Source: Symbiodinium natans (lineage: Eukaryota > Sar > Dinophyceae > Suessiales > Symbiodiniaceae). Taken from it: a stretch of 64,000 bases of DNA. Below, in pieces: positions 1 through 11,000 of this stretch (the stretch's first letter is position 1; each line of letters starts with the position of its first letter). The position numbers were made by a program, and so were the translations under genes. The notes beneath the pieces were generated by a model. The model saw only the letters and a program-made list of their open reading frames with translations. It was not told the DNA's origin and searched no databases. The stretch is taken from contig CAJNDS010001635.1 of NCBI GenBank assembly GCA_905221605.1, positions 184,001 through 248,000 on the forward strand, given 5' to 3'.

Positions 1-1480
1 CCTTACCTGAGACTCTTTACCTACAGGTTCATGGGTGATACCGATGAATTACAGAGGTATTTACTACGAAAGTGTAGGTACATAGAGTCCCAGGCAAACT
101 TTAGTCCTACGCTGATTTCTTGGTGTGAGGGTGTTAGGCAGGTAGCAAAAGATCTAGTATTGATAGGGGTTGCTGTCAAGGAGCTTAAATTAAGGTACCC
201 TCGTGTAATGTGAGTACATTGCAAGGAAAGATAGTTCCCTTATTGCAGCAACCTCATGCAAGTCCCTTCGCAGCAGCAACCCAATTTACAAGGGGTTTAG
301 GGTCTCTTTCAGAGTTCTGGAGTCTGGGTGTTTAAGGGGTTCGGGTTTCGTAGGATTCAGGGCCGAAGGTGCGGAACCGGGGCATTTAGAGTCTCGCTTC
401 TGACCAGGAAGCCTGCACAAGTTGCTCCAGACCAACTTGTGCCTTTGCTGGCATCCACCAGGACGGTTCGTACTTTGGGCTTTCGGGTTTTGGCTTTGCT
501 CTTGCATCGTTTGCGTGGACGTAGGAGTGCGGGGAGGGGGGGCTGCGGGGGAGGGGGGGTTTGGGCGTCTTGGCATTGAAGCAGCGTTGGCCAACTGAGA
601 CACCTCGTCGAGTCGTCGAGATTGCTCCTCCCCCTCTCTACCACTCAAGTCCTAAACCCTGGTTCTATGCGGGTGGCAAAACGCCCTGATTCCAGGCTCT
701 TTCGGAATTTTGTATTTTCGTGTAAAGTCCAATGGCCTTACGACTTGCTCAGGTGAGATCTGCGTCATCTGCGAAGATTGCTGACGCGCCGGTCGTTTGG
801 TCATGAAGATTGGGCTGATTGGGCTTAGGGGGGTTGAGGGTCTGAACTTTGGTGCAGAGCAGGTGACCATGTTTGAAGTTGCTAAACAAAAACACCCGTG
901 TCGATGGCGCAATGTGGAGATCCACGCTGAATCTACATGTCTCATCTTGGTTATGCGAGCAATGTGAGACTATAAGATCCACACCGTTTAAACTTTGCAG
1001 ATTACACTGGCTTGGGTTTAGGCAAAAGGGTTTAAGGCCTTACGCACTCAGCCCTAAAGCGAAGCCCAAAGTGCACGACGAGGTCCAAGCGAAGAAAGCG
1101 GCCTTTGAGGCGGAGGAATTTCCGATTGGAAACGCCGAGAAAGAAACAAGTGAGGCCCCGGCTCTTTTGCGGTGTCGCCTGTCTGAGCTGACATCTTTAA
1201 CTTTTGGGGGTTAGAGGGCCATATCATACACTGCTTAGGCTTCGGCTCAGTCTAGGTGCAAATTTTAGGCACTTCAAGGTATTGCTTCTAGGCAACATCT
1301 ATAGGTCTCTGAATCCCCTGTAAGGCAGACAGATACTGCCCGAAAAGATGTCCTAATTTGGGGACCCACCCCTCCCAAACACCAACGGGCCTCTTTATTT
1401 GAAAGGTTTAGGAGGCCTTATCAGGATTCAGAGAGGTTCGCCTTCGAATGCTCTTACAACACAGACACGCAGGTCGAGGC
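1..1480. other. gene-poor stretch, no gene recognised
   Basis: I see no recognisable protein domain, RNA gene or mobile element here. Only single telomere-like heptamers occur (for example near 292-300). The short open frames have no recognisable motifs and end or start at random. Confidence 0.4.
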
Positions 1481-1485
1481 GTGCA

Positions 1486-1681
1486 GGGTTTAGGGTTTAA
1501 GATTTAGGGTGCATGTCCTGACGTCAAGTTGGAGAAGGGCCTGGGAAGCCTCAAGACGCTAAACCCTCCACCCTAACCCTAACCCTAAAACCCTAAACCT
1601 GAACCCTCAATCCTAAACCCCCCGACTGAAGACCCTAAACCAGCGGAACCCACCGACCCAACTTTAATTAGGGTTTAGGGT

Positions 1682-1713
<32 letters not shown>

Positions 1714-2260
1714 GGCAGAGGCTTTAGGGTTGAGAGCTTCAGGCTGGTTGCAGCCATTTGCGGCCTTATTCCGAGCCCTAGAACTAGGATCGATCGACTA
1801 CTAATACGAATACGACTGCTTCATATCCCCCAAAACAAAGAAGGTCCTTACTAAGGTATGCGAAGCATGCAAACAGATCTCTGGGTGCCAGACAAGGAGG
1901 GTCGTAGAGGCTCACAGGGGCGCCTGTAGAGCCTGCAACTGAACCCCTAAAACCCTATACACCCCTTAAACCCCTCAACCCCTAAACCCTAAACCCTAAA
2001 CCGTAAACCCTACACACCTCAACCCTATACCGCTTAGGGTGTAGGGGCCAGACTGCTGGAGGAGCTTTCCCAGCCTCCGATTTTCAGTCTAAAGCTCCCG
2101 GAGGCTGGGCATTCTGCCATGTTTTTTTTTTTTTGGGTTGGGGGGGGGGGGCGGGGTTAGTGGGGGTTAGGGCGGGTTAGGGGGGGTTAGGGGGGATTAG
2201 GGGGGTTAGGGGTTAGGGGGGGCTAGGGGAGCAGGGAGGGTTAAGGGGTTCAGGGTACGA
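1486..2260. repeat. telomere-like repeat blocks of both orientations and G-rich tract
   Basis: There are TTTAGGG-type units near 1487-1510, CCCTAA/CCCTAAA units at about 1560-1640, TTTAGGG with TTGAGGG variants at about 1670-1735, CCCTAAA variants at about 1945-2035, and a degenerate run of GGGGTTAG-like units at about 2135-2260 after a T then G homopolymer. The strand switches several times. This is interstitial telomere-like DNA, not a chromosome end, since ordinary sequence continues on both sides. Confidence 0.8.
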
Positions 2261-2410
2261 GCCATAGCAGTTTGTTTTCGATATTTGGGGGGTTTAGGGT
2301 TCAGGGAAAGAACCATAGCAGTTTGTGTCTGATGTTTTCGTTGTGTGCTTCAGAGACATGCTCAGGCTTGCGGCTTCCATTGGCTTTGAAAATTTTTGGT
2401 GCTTGCTTAA

Positions 2411-2512
2411 CTTCGTAGCTGAGTGAGTACACTTTACACTTCTTGGGATACTATAACCCCCTATAAAACTGAAAAATTACAGTTTTTGGGGCTTAGCAGC
2501 TCAGCAACTAAG
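2411..2512. mobile_element. MITE-like element, CTTAGTTG terminal-repeat family, copy 1
   Basis: The left end reads CTTCGTAGCTGAGT and the right end is the near inverse complement of CTTAGTTGCTGAG. Both flanks carry TTAA (2407-2410 and 2513-2516), compatible with a 4-bp target duplication. A second copy with the same GTAGCTGAGTGAGTACACTT core lies at 46876-46978. No coding capacity, so it is non-autonomous. Confidence 0.6.
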
Positions 2513-2665
2513 TTAAGGGCCTTCTGCTTGTTCCGGCTGTGGACGGAAGGAACTGTAGACACCCACTCTTAGCAGAAGCTACATCTGCACTGACTATAGC
2601 CTTAGAGTTGGGAGCTCTGGCACGTTAACCCCTAACCCTTAAACCCTAAACCCTATCAGCCCTAA

Positions 2666-2686
2666 CCCCCCCCCCCCCCCCCCCCC
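2666..2686. repeat. poly-C run next to telomere-like repeats
   Basis: A run of about 21 C directly follows CCCTAAACCCTATCAGCCCTAA. It could be an expansion of the C triplet of a telomere unit, or polymerase or assembly slippage. Confidence 0.7.
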
Positions 2687-2988
2687 TCCCAGCCCCGAGT
2701 GTCTCAAAATGCCGGCGAAGTCGCGACCCCAAATGGGGCCCAGGTCGTGTAACCCTGATGAGTTTAGAGCACTGATTCTTTTCCGGGCCTTAGCCTCATC
2801 CCTTCGCAAGCATATGAGGAATAATAAATCTATAGGCAGCCACGAACAAGCATGGAACAAGCTTGCTGCTAGAAGGTTAAACCTCCAAGTTCTGCAACTT
2901 CCGACGGAAGCGTGCGCAGCACCAAGGACTCCTGGGCAAAGACGGACTTTCGGGTTTCGGGTTGTTGCGTTGAGTGTAAGAATGTAAG

Positions 2989-3087
2989 TTGGAATGTTCC
3001 CCCTTATACTAACAGTCCTTAGTAGGGATTTTAATGGGAGGGTACTTTGATCCCAATAAAGGGCTGTTAGTATAAGGAACATCCCAA
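2989..3087. mobile_element. MITE, TTGGGATG family, copy 1
   Basis: This is a palindromic element. The left arm begins TTGGAATGTTCCCCCTTA and holds CTAACAGTCCTTA; the right arm mirrors it and ends ATCCCAA. It shares arms with nine other copies in the window. No target duplication remains visible at this copy. Confidence 0.75.
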
Positions 3088-3345
3088 ACTGGTGCCCCGT
3101 GTAGGATTTGAAGTTGTCGGGCTCGAAGATGGGGTTCGACGGGCCAGGATGGTGCTTAACATGTGCCGCTCGGCGCATGCACGCACCCATGCGCGCACAC
3201 GCACACAAAGTGAGGTAAACATGCGCAATGTAATCTGTAGTTATAGCTATGTGTGTGTATATATGTATATAAGGCCTGCATGATTTTTGTATACATGCGT
3301 AAATTGACAAATCGATCGTTAGCTCATTCGTGAATGAAGGAAGTG

Positions 3346-3676
3346 TACACACACACAGACACACAGACAGAGACACACACACACACAGACACAGACACAA
3401 AGACCCACACAGACCCACACAGACCCACACAGACACACACACACACACACACACACAGACACACACAGACACACACACAGACACACACAGACACACACAG
3501 ACACACACAGACACACACAGACACACACAGACACACGCACACACACACACACAGACACACGCGCACACGCACACAGAGACACACACAGAGACACACACAG
3601 ACACACACAGACACACACACAGACACACACACAGACACACACAGACACACACAGACACACACACAGACACACACAG

Positions 3677-3708
<32 letters not shown>

Positions 3709-3829
3709 ACGCACACACACACACACAGAGACACACACACACAGACACACACAGACACACACACACACACACACACAGAGACACACACACACACACAAAC
3801 ACATACAAACACACACACACACACACACA
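3346..3829. repeat. CA/CAGA microsatellite, about 490 bp
   Basis: An almost pure run of ACAC with interspersed ACAG units. It creates long artificial open frames on both strands (His-Thr or Cys-Val repeats) that should not be annotated as proteins. Confidence 0.95.
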
Positions 3830-3997
3830 TTTTTCACGTGTTATTGCCACAGATCTGTGCTTGTGTCCGCCTGTTCGCTTGGGGCTCGGGGAACGTGGCA
3901 GGAGAGGGACATCCAGCTTTGGGCGGCAGGCTTATCTGGAACACCGGAGCCAGAAGGCCAGGTTCTTTCTCACGTTCACTTGGCTTCCAAGCACCTC

Positions 3998-4052
3998 ACG
4001 GTTTAGGGTTTAGGGTTTAGGGTTTGGGTTTAGGGTTTAGGGTTTAGGGTTC
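3998..4052 (+). repeat. TTTAGGG tract, about 7 units
   Basis: A G-strand telomere-type tract with one GGGTTTGGG variant and no neighbouring gene. From here to 5430 I see no recognisable gene, only single telomere-like units near 4670 and 5215. Confidence 0.9.
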
Positions 4053-5416
4053 AGATACAGAACAAACAGCATAACAGATGCTCTGTGCTGTGCCGCAACG
4101 CTAGTGAGAAGAAACCCAGCACTATGCCGGTCTTCAGAGTTTCAGTCGTTTACTTTGCAATTAGTAGCTCACCTCGGCATCTGTCTAATTCTGCGCAGGC
4201 TGCAGAGTAGCGTAGCCCGCAAGCGACAAGTGGCAGCATGACCCTTGTTGCGAGTACAAGCCCATTAAACACAAAAACACAGCACTGTGTTCGCTTGCGA
4301 CAGCCTCCATCATCGTTGCCTCGCCCACGGCGCATGAGTATGACCCCGAGTTCTGGGCGCCTCGGCGCAGATCATGTCGTGTGGCAGGCCCTGCAGGGCG
4401 CCCAGCTGCCCGAAAAGTGGGGGTCAACCCCATGTTATGAAAGGCTTTGGGGTTGCGATGGAGGGTCATCAGGGGAAGTACGACGACTACCAAGATCCTT
4501 GCCTCGGAGGAGGGAGTTGCCTAGGTGCATGCATCACGCGTCTCAGCAACTTCCATTGAGGGGTATGTTGGGGTATGAAAAGCCCTAGCCCTAGGGTCAA
4601 AGACACTAAGAGTCCCTAACGTTGGTGAGGCCTCAGGGTGGCCCGACTGGGTCAGCCCCAGGATCCACCCTAAACCCTCGAAACCCCAAAGCCGAACCTC
4701 CCATGAGTGCCTAAACCGTGCCCACCGTCTGCTCTACCCAAGGACTGGGCCAACCAGTTCTGGGACTGGGCGAACCAGATCCAGCGCGCTGGCGAGAATA
4801 CCGAATATGTATATGCGCATAGAGTTTGCTTATTTATTTATACATGATATGATTTGGAGGTGATCTCGCTGGCTGAGGGCTCTTAAGAGTCTTGAGTCTT
4901 GAGGTTCGATGGGTTGGAAGGTGCAGGGCAAGATGTACGCAATCGTGGGAAATCTGAGGATCACAGGCGGCGGTGTGCAGTCGCAACTGCCTCCACCTCC
5001 ACCACCGTTACCCCCATCGACGGCATCAGAGGCCAAGCCATGGTTGTGCTGTGCTGCTGAACAATGTTTTGTCGCTGCCGATAAATGTTCTCCTAGACCG
5101 GGCTTGCCACGAAACTGCATGAAGCTTTGCTCATGTGGCCGTTCGCTCCCAGACGCAGCTGCGAAGCATTGCCCTTCCCACAAGCGATGCGTGCCTGGCC
5201 TTCTACTGGATTTAGGTAGGGTGTTTAGGGTTTTAGTTGGGGTTTTAGTTCAGGTTTTGATGGAGGATTATCAAGGTTTTCGCACAAACTGGCGCAAACT
5301 TGGTTTCAGGGCTGTTGCATGCAAGACGAGCAGCATATGCATCTCCAGCGCCTGTGCGCTCGAGCTACTTGACTGCTGTGTGCAGGGATCCATAGTTGTG
5401 CGATGCCTACCTTACT

Positions 5417-5437
5417 CCCTAAACCCTAAACCCTAAA
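5417..5437 (-). repeat. CCCTAAA tract, 3 units
   Basis: A short C-strand tract directly upstream of an exon-like stretch. It pairs with the G-strand minisatellite that begins about 100 bp later, giving the C-tract/insert/G-tract layout seen repeatedly in this window. Confidence 0.8.
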
Positions 5438-5540
5438 GCGGCTCTCCCCCAGTCAACCGTGAAGAGTCGCCCGAGGGCCCCACCGCCATTGCCACCGCTG
5501 CCCTCGTCGCTGGGCTCTCCCCAGGCCCAAGTTGATATTG
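5438..5540 (+). CDS. exon-like fragment between telomere-type tracts (unrecognised)
   Basis: One frame starting at 5438 stays open over the whole insert, with GC-rich, proline/serine-rich codon use (it begins AALPQSTVKSRP and ends near QAQVDIEG). That is unlike the surrounding repeats. I recognise no family. It abuts a CCCTAAA tract with no AG acceptor and runs into the TTTAGGG-like minisatellite, so it may be a captured gene fragment rather than a working exon. The proline-rich composition means the open frame could also be chance. Confidence 0.2.
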
Positions 5541-5770
5541 AGGGCTTTTGGGTTCAGGGTTTAGGGTTCAGGGTTGAATATTGAGGGCTTTTGGGTTCAG
5601 GGTTTAGGGTTTTGGGTTTTGGGTTCAGGGTTTAGGGTTCAGGGTTGAATATTGAGGGCTTTTGGGTTCAGGGGTTGAATAATTGAGGGCTTCTGGGTTC
5701 AGGGTTGAATATTCAGGGCTTTTGGGTTCAGGGTTGAATAAATGAGGGCTTTTGGGTTCAGGGTTGAATT
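5531..5770 (+). repeat. telomere-derived minisatellite
   Basis: About six imperfect copies of a unit beginning TTGAATATTGAGGGCTT and continuing TTGGGTTCAGGG, some extended by one or two TTTAGGG units. Unit length varies between about 30 and 60 bp. The unit looks like a telomere-type repeat that acquired a longer period. Confidence 0.85.
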
Positions 5771-6057
5771 TTTGGGGCCCCAGATTCTGCGTTTCTTTCC
5801 AGGGGAGCGAAAAACTCAGGAGGTGGGGCCGGGGAAGGAAGGGGTTGGGTGTTGGGTTCTAAGTTCGCGACACCTGCAGCTTGCCAAAGATGGAACGACG
5901 AAGAAGGGTACACAAGTGTTTTGAGCTTGTTCATCCATGGCATTTCTCAGTCTTCCCGTGAAGGCGTCAGCACGATATGGCGCGTTGCCTCCCCATCCTC
6001 CTGCTCTCGCAGCTTTGCAGCAAGAGAGACGAGAGAGGCATCAGCTTATACAGTTTT

Positions 6058-6088
6058 CCCTAAACCCTAAACCCTAAACCCTAAACCG
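6058..6088 (-). repeat. CCCTAAA tract, about 4 units
   Basis: A C-strand tract ending at CCGCAG, directly before the exon-like sequence at 6092. Confidence 0.85.
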
Positions 6089-6091
6089 CAG

Positions 6092-6400
6092 ATCGCATCG
6101 GCAGAAGCCAAAGAGGGCTAGCGCGTGTTCAAGAAGTCCATGTGCAGAGAGGGCGGCAAACCGAGCTTCGCCTTTGACTTTCATAGCTGGGGAGGATTTG
6201 GATCGGACCTCTTTAGGCTAATTCCTAGGGACTCAGAGTAGGCCCTGATTCCCCCTTTTTGGGGGGTTTAGGTTCCCTTATTGGCACCCTTTTAAGCTAA
6301 CAAGGGTGCCCTTTCTATTCCTAGGTTACTCCTGGGTCTAGGTTCTGTCCCTGTGGACATACTGTTGCGGGGAAGGGGGGGGTGCATGGTCCACCCTGGC
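6092..6400 (+). pseudogene. pseudogene-like exon interrupted by an introner
   Basis: After a CAG at 6089-6091, one frame reads IASAEAKEG, then a TAG at 6119-6121. It then continues in the same frame with protein-like sequence (RVFKKSMCREGG, then FAFDFHSWGGFGSDLF) up to the introner at 6225. If the introner (6225-6341) were removed, the frame would continue after 6341. I do not recognise the protein. The in-frame stop and the loss of a GT at the expected 5' splice site (ATTC instead of GTTC) suggest a decayed copy. Its 3' limit is uncertain. Confidence 0.3.
6225..6341. mobile_element. introner-like element, CTAGGACCC family
   Basis: The left end CTAGGGACTCAGAGTAGG and the right end GTTACTCCTGGGTCTAG form imperfect terminal inverted repeats. 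The flanks ATTC (6221-6224) and GTTC (6342-6345) agree at three of four positions, compatible with a 4-bp duplication. The internal part (CCCTTTTTTGG, AAGGGTGCCC) matches copies at 26176, 28288, 34275 and 60945. The 34275 copy is a real intron of the protease gene. Confidence 0.7.
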
Positions 6401-7460
6401 TTTGAAGAAAGCGTGCCGTCGAGGACGATGCGATTTCCCATGTCTTATGTATGCTCGACGCTCAAACCCTTAAGAACAAGTACGGATTTGTATGGATTGA
6501 AGCTTCGTGGGTTTAGGGTTTACTTATGATCAGGTCACCCCTTGTTCTCAGCGTACCTTCAGTCGCACGCCCCGCACAGCCGCACAGCATGTGAAGTCCC
6601 TTCCGAAAGAGAGAGGTGCGCTTCCCGTATTCCATGTCAGAGTCCAGGTTGAACGAGCACCCTAAACAGGAACAAGCCTCCAAACCCTTCCACTCCTCTA
6701 ATGAAAGCTGGACAATGACGCCACCATCAGGCGGATGATGGGAGGCTTTCGATGGACCTGCCGATGATGCCCCTGCCCCCCCTCCCGGGCCAAAGCCTTG
6801 CCGGCATGTTTTTTGAAAGGTTCGGGCTCCAATGCCAGATGTTGTATGGAGCCCCTAGGGCTTCCCAAGAGCGCTCCAATGCAGTATGGAACCATTGAGA
6901 CGCGAAATGCTGTGGACCAACAGCACCTGAAGCCCAAAGCCTATTCCTGTAAGCACACAGAGAGGGTGAGCCTTGTGGGTTCACTGGCGACTCCGACCTT
7001 ACCAAGACACGCAACAGTTGTAAGGTTTTAGGGCTTTTATAGTGGGTTTGTTGTGAGAAAGTGTTTTTTGGAGGGAGAGCTGGAAGCTTGGGGTCTCATC
7101 ACCACCTGGATTTTTGGTTAAGAGGGGGGGCCATCATGCCAGAACTCCCCAAAGCGACCCTGCGACCTTCCGTCATCAGCACGCACGTGGTCCCAAAGCC
7201 TGCGATTCACCACATGGGTAGTTCTCACCCTTAAAATAAGGACCCCCCCATGACCCCCCCAAAAAACCCTAGTTTAGAAGACTACCCATAACCTTACACT
7301 CCGGATTTCTGAAGCCCTATACCTAACCCCCCCCCCCCCCCACCCCGAATAGCCTAAAGCCCACATGTCACTTGGAAAGAACCTTCTCCCTACCTAAAAC
7401 CTTGGAGTTGGGACTGTTAGATAGGGCTATGAGGCATGCTTAGGTTTAGGGTGTTTTTGG
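6400..7460. other. no gene recognised
   Basis: Contains isolated telomere-like heptamers (near 6510 and 7441) and a poly-C run at 7327-7341. I see no supported coding sequence or RNA gene. Confidence 0.4.
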
Positions 7461-7462
7461 TG

Positions 7463-7506
7463 TTCTAAACCCTAAACCCTAAACCCTAAGTAAACCCTAA
7501 ACCCTG
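7463..7506 (-). repeat. CCCTAAA tract 14 bp from the retroelement
   Basis: About six C-strand telomere-type units. The tract ends 14 bp before the left pseudo-LTR at 7521. Because such tracts occur about once per kilobase here, adjacency could be chance. Bias of permuted-domain PLEs towards simple repeats is known for the clade. Confidence 0.85.
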
Positions 7507-7520
7507 TTGGGTTGAGAGTT

Positions 7521-7833
7521 CTTGTCGGCACAGGAGTTTCGCAGCTCTCGGCAGGTTTAGGCTAGCGCTCAAACGGATTCGCAGGCATCCGTGCACAATA
7601 TTGGGTCTGCCGATAAGGCACAGTGCGAGACATCCCCTGCAGAAGCTGCCAAGAGATATCTCGAAGCAAGAACCTTTGACGTTTTCCACCAGTCGGAAAA
7701 AGTCAGACTTTGCGATTCTGGGAGATTGCAATCAGATTGGGAGCCTGTGTCCCAAATTCTTGCTGACATTCAACTCATTCTTGACATCTCTTTTTCTGTT
7801 GCGGCCTCAGCCTACAGTGTTGCTTGTGAGAAG
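7521..7833 (+). repeat. left pseudo-LTR of the Penelope-like element
   Basis: Matches 13065-13376 except for one extra T near 7682-7685. It begins CTTGTC and ends GAGAAG, a short imperfect terminal inversion. I looked for a hammerhead ribozyme core (CTGATGA with a matching GAAA) and saw none, as expected for permuted PLEs. An open frame without ATG runs through the repeat into the body (7591-7944); its meaning is unclear. Confidence 0.9.
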
Positions 7834-8021
7834 GCTTTCGGCGTTCGGTGCCGGACAGTGCAGTCATCGGTGAACGCTTGTTACAATCCATATCCATATC
7901 TTTTGACTACCACCACTTTGAAGGTCAAGTTGAAAGGAGTTTGACTGGTTATGACTAGGCTAACAGCCTGGGCTCTCCGTTTGGCTCCAAGCAAGTGGTG
8001 AAGGTTGACGCGTTGTCAACT

Positions 8022-11000
8022 ATGAACAGAGTGCGGACACGACCTTCGCGACGTACCTTCAGGAGACGGTTCCGCAGATGGTTTCTGCGCAGAGCACGCA
8101 GGACTTCTTACTGGAGCCAGCTTCTTCTGTGCATGTGCAAGATTTTCTTTCTGGGTCTCAGATGCGTGTTTTTCTGGTGCGTGGAGCAAGCGTACAGATT
8201 TGCGGCCAGAGATGGGCCGACAGTTTCTGGGCAAAGTATAGGCGCGTCTTCTACATCCACGCCAATTAGACGGGGCAGTGTTTCTGACAGATCTGTACCA
8301 TTGCATATTGACCTTGGTCCCTCTTGGCACGAGTTGGACCAGATGACGCTCAACAACCTCACCCTAAGAGGCCTTCGTGTCTGGACGGCAAGCGTGGAGG
8401 CCTGCCCACATCGTGTGCAAGCTTGGTCTGACAGCCTGCGCGCCAAAGCTGCGACCCTGCTGCAAAATCGTCGCTGGCCTGAGTTTGTTGATGATCTGCT
8501 CATGACCGCTGCCAAAGTTGGTTGCTTACTTGAAGCTGGCGCTGTAGAACATACGCACCTGGCCGGTATGCATGTCCTCACGCGTAGCCTTGCTGACTGG
8601 ATTTTGCCTCCTGGGGCTCGCACAAAGCGACCCACGAGCCTGCAAACAGATGTCTTCTTCTTTGTTTTGGGTGCCCTCAAGCTCTTGCTTAAAACTAGAT
8701 GGCAAGCCCTTAAAGGGAAACGTAGACGAGCCCGTGCGTTATCTCGCTGCAAATGCTTGCCGCCTACCGTGCATGAAGCTATAGCCGCCACATGCGGTTG
8801 CTGGGACGTCAACATGTTTGAGGACGTGAGTTTGTTCATTTGTTGGCAAGTCTTCGGCTTGCTCAGCTCGGCGCCCGGACATGCAGTGCTGTACATGATG
8901 AGCAATGGGTTTTTCGACTACCTAGGTTCCACTAAGTACAACTTAAAGAGAGCTAAGAGCCATGCCGCAAGCCCTATGACGCGCTGTTATCAGCATTTGC
9001 AAGAACATCGCAAGGCCTTGTTGCAGAAAGAACCTGTGTTGAACCACAAAGTCCGCCTGTTTAAGACTGTGCATGCTGCTGACACGATGTTCTGGATTCT
9101 TGCCACCGGGGAAGAAAGCTACATCCGTACGCTTGAAACTGCCAGCATAAGCTGCTGGCAACCGAAAGCAAACACGTCGGCAATCGGACCGCGAAACACA
9201 GCGTGCCGTGCCAAGACACGATGCCGACCTAGGCGTCGCAAGTGCGCGGTGCGCAATGCGGACTGCGTCCAAGCCCAGCAAGACCATTTAAGTAGGGTTG
9301 CTAGGCGTAGGCTAGCCCCTTCTCCCCTTCCGTTTTGCCTTAGTAGGTCCTTACTCAAGCTTCCCTACAAAGATGCCTATGCCCTAGCATGCAGGAGCCT
9401 CTTGCTTGAAGGCGGGGGTTTTGGGCCTGTAGATATCGGCAACGATAAGTTTCAGACTCTTCTTGTCAGATATGTCGCTGATGCTCAGTACGTGTGCTGG
9501 GACAGCCTTTGCTGCCGGTTTCAGTCCCGTGTTCGTCACGTTGGCGAAATGGCCATTGTGATTGGCCTTGCGTTGCGCAAGTTACCCAGCACAACCGCTG
9601 CCACTCGGTGCCGGAAACGACTAGACTACAAACTTCGGCAGTTTGGGGAGCGCACATGCCGACGCACATATGTTCCCTGGCCCCCTAAAGTGCCTACCTC
9701 CGTGTTCCATAAGTCCATTGCTAGTGTCCTCCACAGTGCCCGGCTTAGCCTTTCCCAAAAGTGGATACTGTTCAGTTACTCGCCTGTCCGTGGGAAAACT
9801 GCCAAGCGCTCGGACTGTTGGCGGTACAAAAGCGTAGCAAAGGACATCCGTGATGAGCAGCTACTCAGCTGTCCACTTCAAGTGCTTAGGCCTTCGCCGG
9901 AGGATTGTCGAGACATGCGCAGGGTAAAGCTGCATTGGGGTGTTCCGCTAGGTTCCAAGCCGTCACAGGACAGAGCAGATGCTTTAAAGGTTCTTAGTCA
10001 TATCGTGAAAAAGGTAGGGGTGAAGCTTACTTGGGATATGAGCCGCCATATCCAAGGGTTCTTTGCCACCTTAGTGCATCCCGAACGTGAGCAACTGGAG
10101 GTGCAATATGACACATGTTTTCCCTTACACAACGCTACACACGTACATGTGCAAGAGGATAAAGACCGTAATGCAGCCTGGGTTCTCCCTAAACGGTTGT
10201 ATCAGCAATGGTGCGTTTTCATGTTTCGCCAAGACAACGACCACTGGCTTCCGGTCAACGCATGCGTTCAAGGCATTGTTGAAGAGTACCGTTGCTTGCA
10301 CGAGCAGTGTCTCCCACAACACTTGCGCCATTTCGCAAAAAAGTCTAAATGGGCCCACTACAGCCTTCCGTATGCATATACCACGCTTAAGCAAAAGTGC
10401 TTCCAGTCCGGAGTGGGACAGACCTGCAGGAAGGCTGGACACAGCTGCTTCCGACGAATCATTGCCTGGTCCACTCACCCAGCCAAATCGCTATATCGAG
10501 GAGCTTCCCGAGCTATCAGCGGCATGATCGCCGCATTAGGCGCAGGCTTTGAAACTGCAAACTTGCACACTGCCATCCCTGACTTGAGACGTGCAGTGGC
10601 AAGACTGCGCAGCAGTTCTGAGCCGTGCGTGTGTGCCCGTTGCAGCAAAAGCAAAGCACAGATCTGTGTCCAAGTGCTAGATGCTGCACAAATGTATGAA
10701 GAACTGCCTGTTGACAGGGTTCTTCTAGCAGCGCAGGAGTTCCAAAAGCTTCTCCAGGAAAATAATGACGCTGCTGGGATAGCCGTGACTAGGACAAAAA
10801 GGTTGCACACTTGGCTGTCAAAGTGCGCTGGACATTTCAACCAGCGTGCCAAGATCTGGCGCTGGGCCGATATTCTCACTGTGCTGACGCTGGCCCTGTC
10901 GCAACCTACTGTCCGTTTAGGAAGGTTTCTGTTTAAACAGGTCCGGGGTGTGCCTATAGGAGGCCACTGTAGTAAAGCTATTGCCTCCCTGGTTTTAGCT

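Noticed and set aside
2639-4020. Very long open frames (up to about 400 codons) on both strands over the CA repeat
   Set aside because: They consist of Cys-Val, His-Thr or Asp-Thr dipeptide runs produced by the microsatellite and run into telomere-type repeats.
7521-7833. Hammerhead ribozyme in the pseudo-LTR
   Set aside because: No CTGATGA core with a matching GAAA was found by eye. Permuted PLEs are known to lack canonical hammerheads.
7591-7944. Separate gene across the left pseudo-LTR
   Set aside because: No ATG start and no recognisable motif; a one-base indel in the other repeat breaks the frame.
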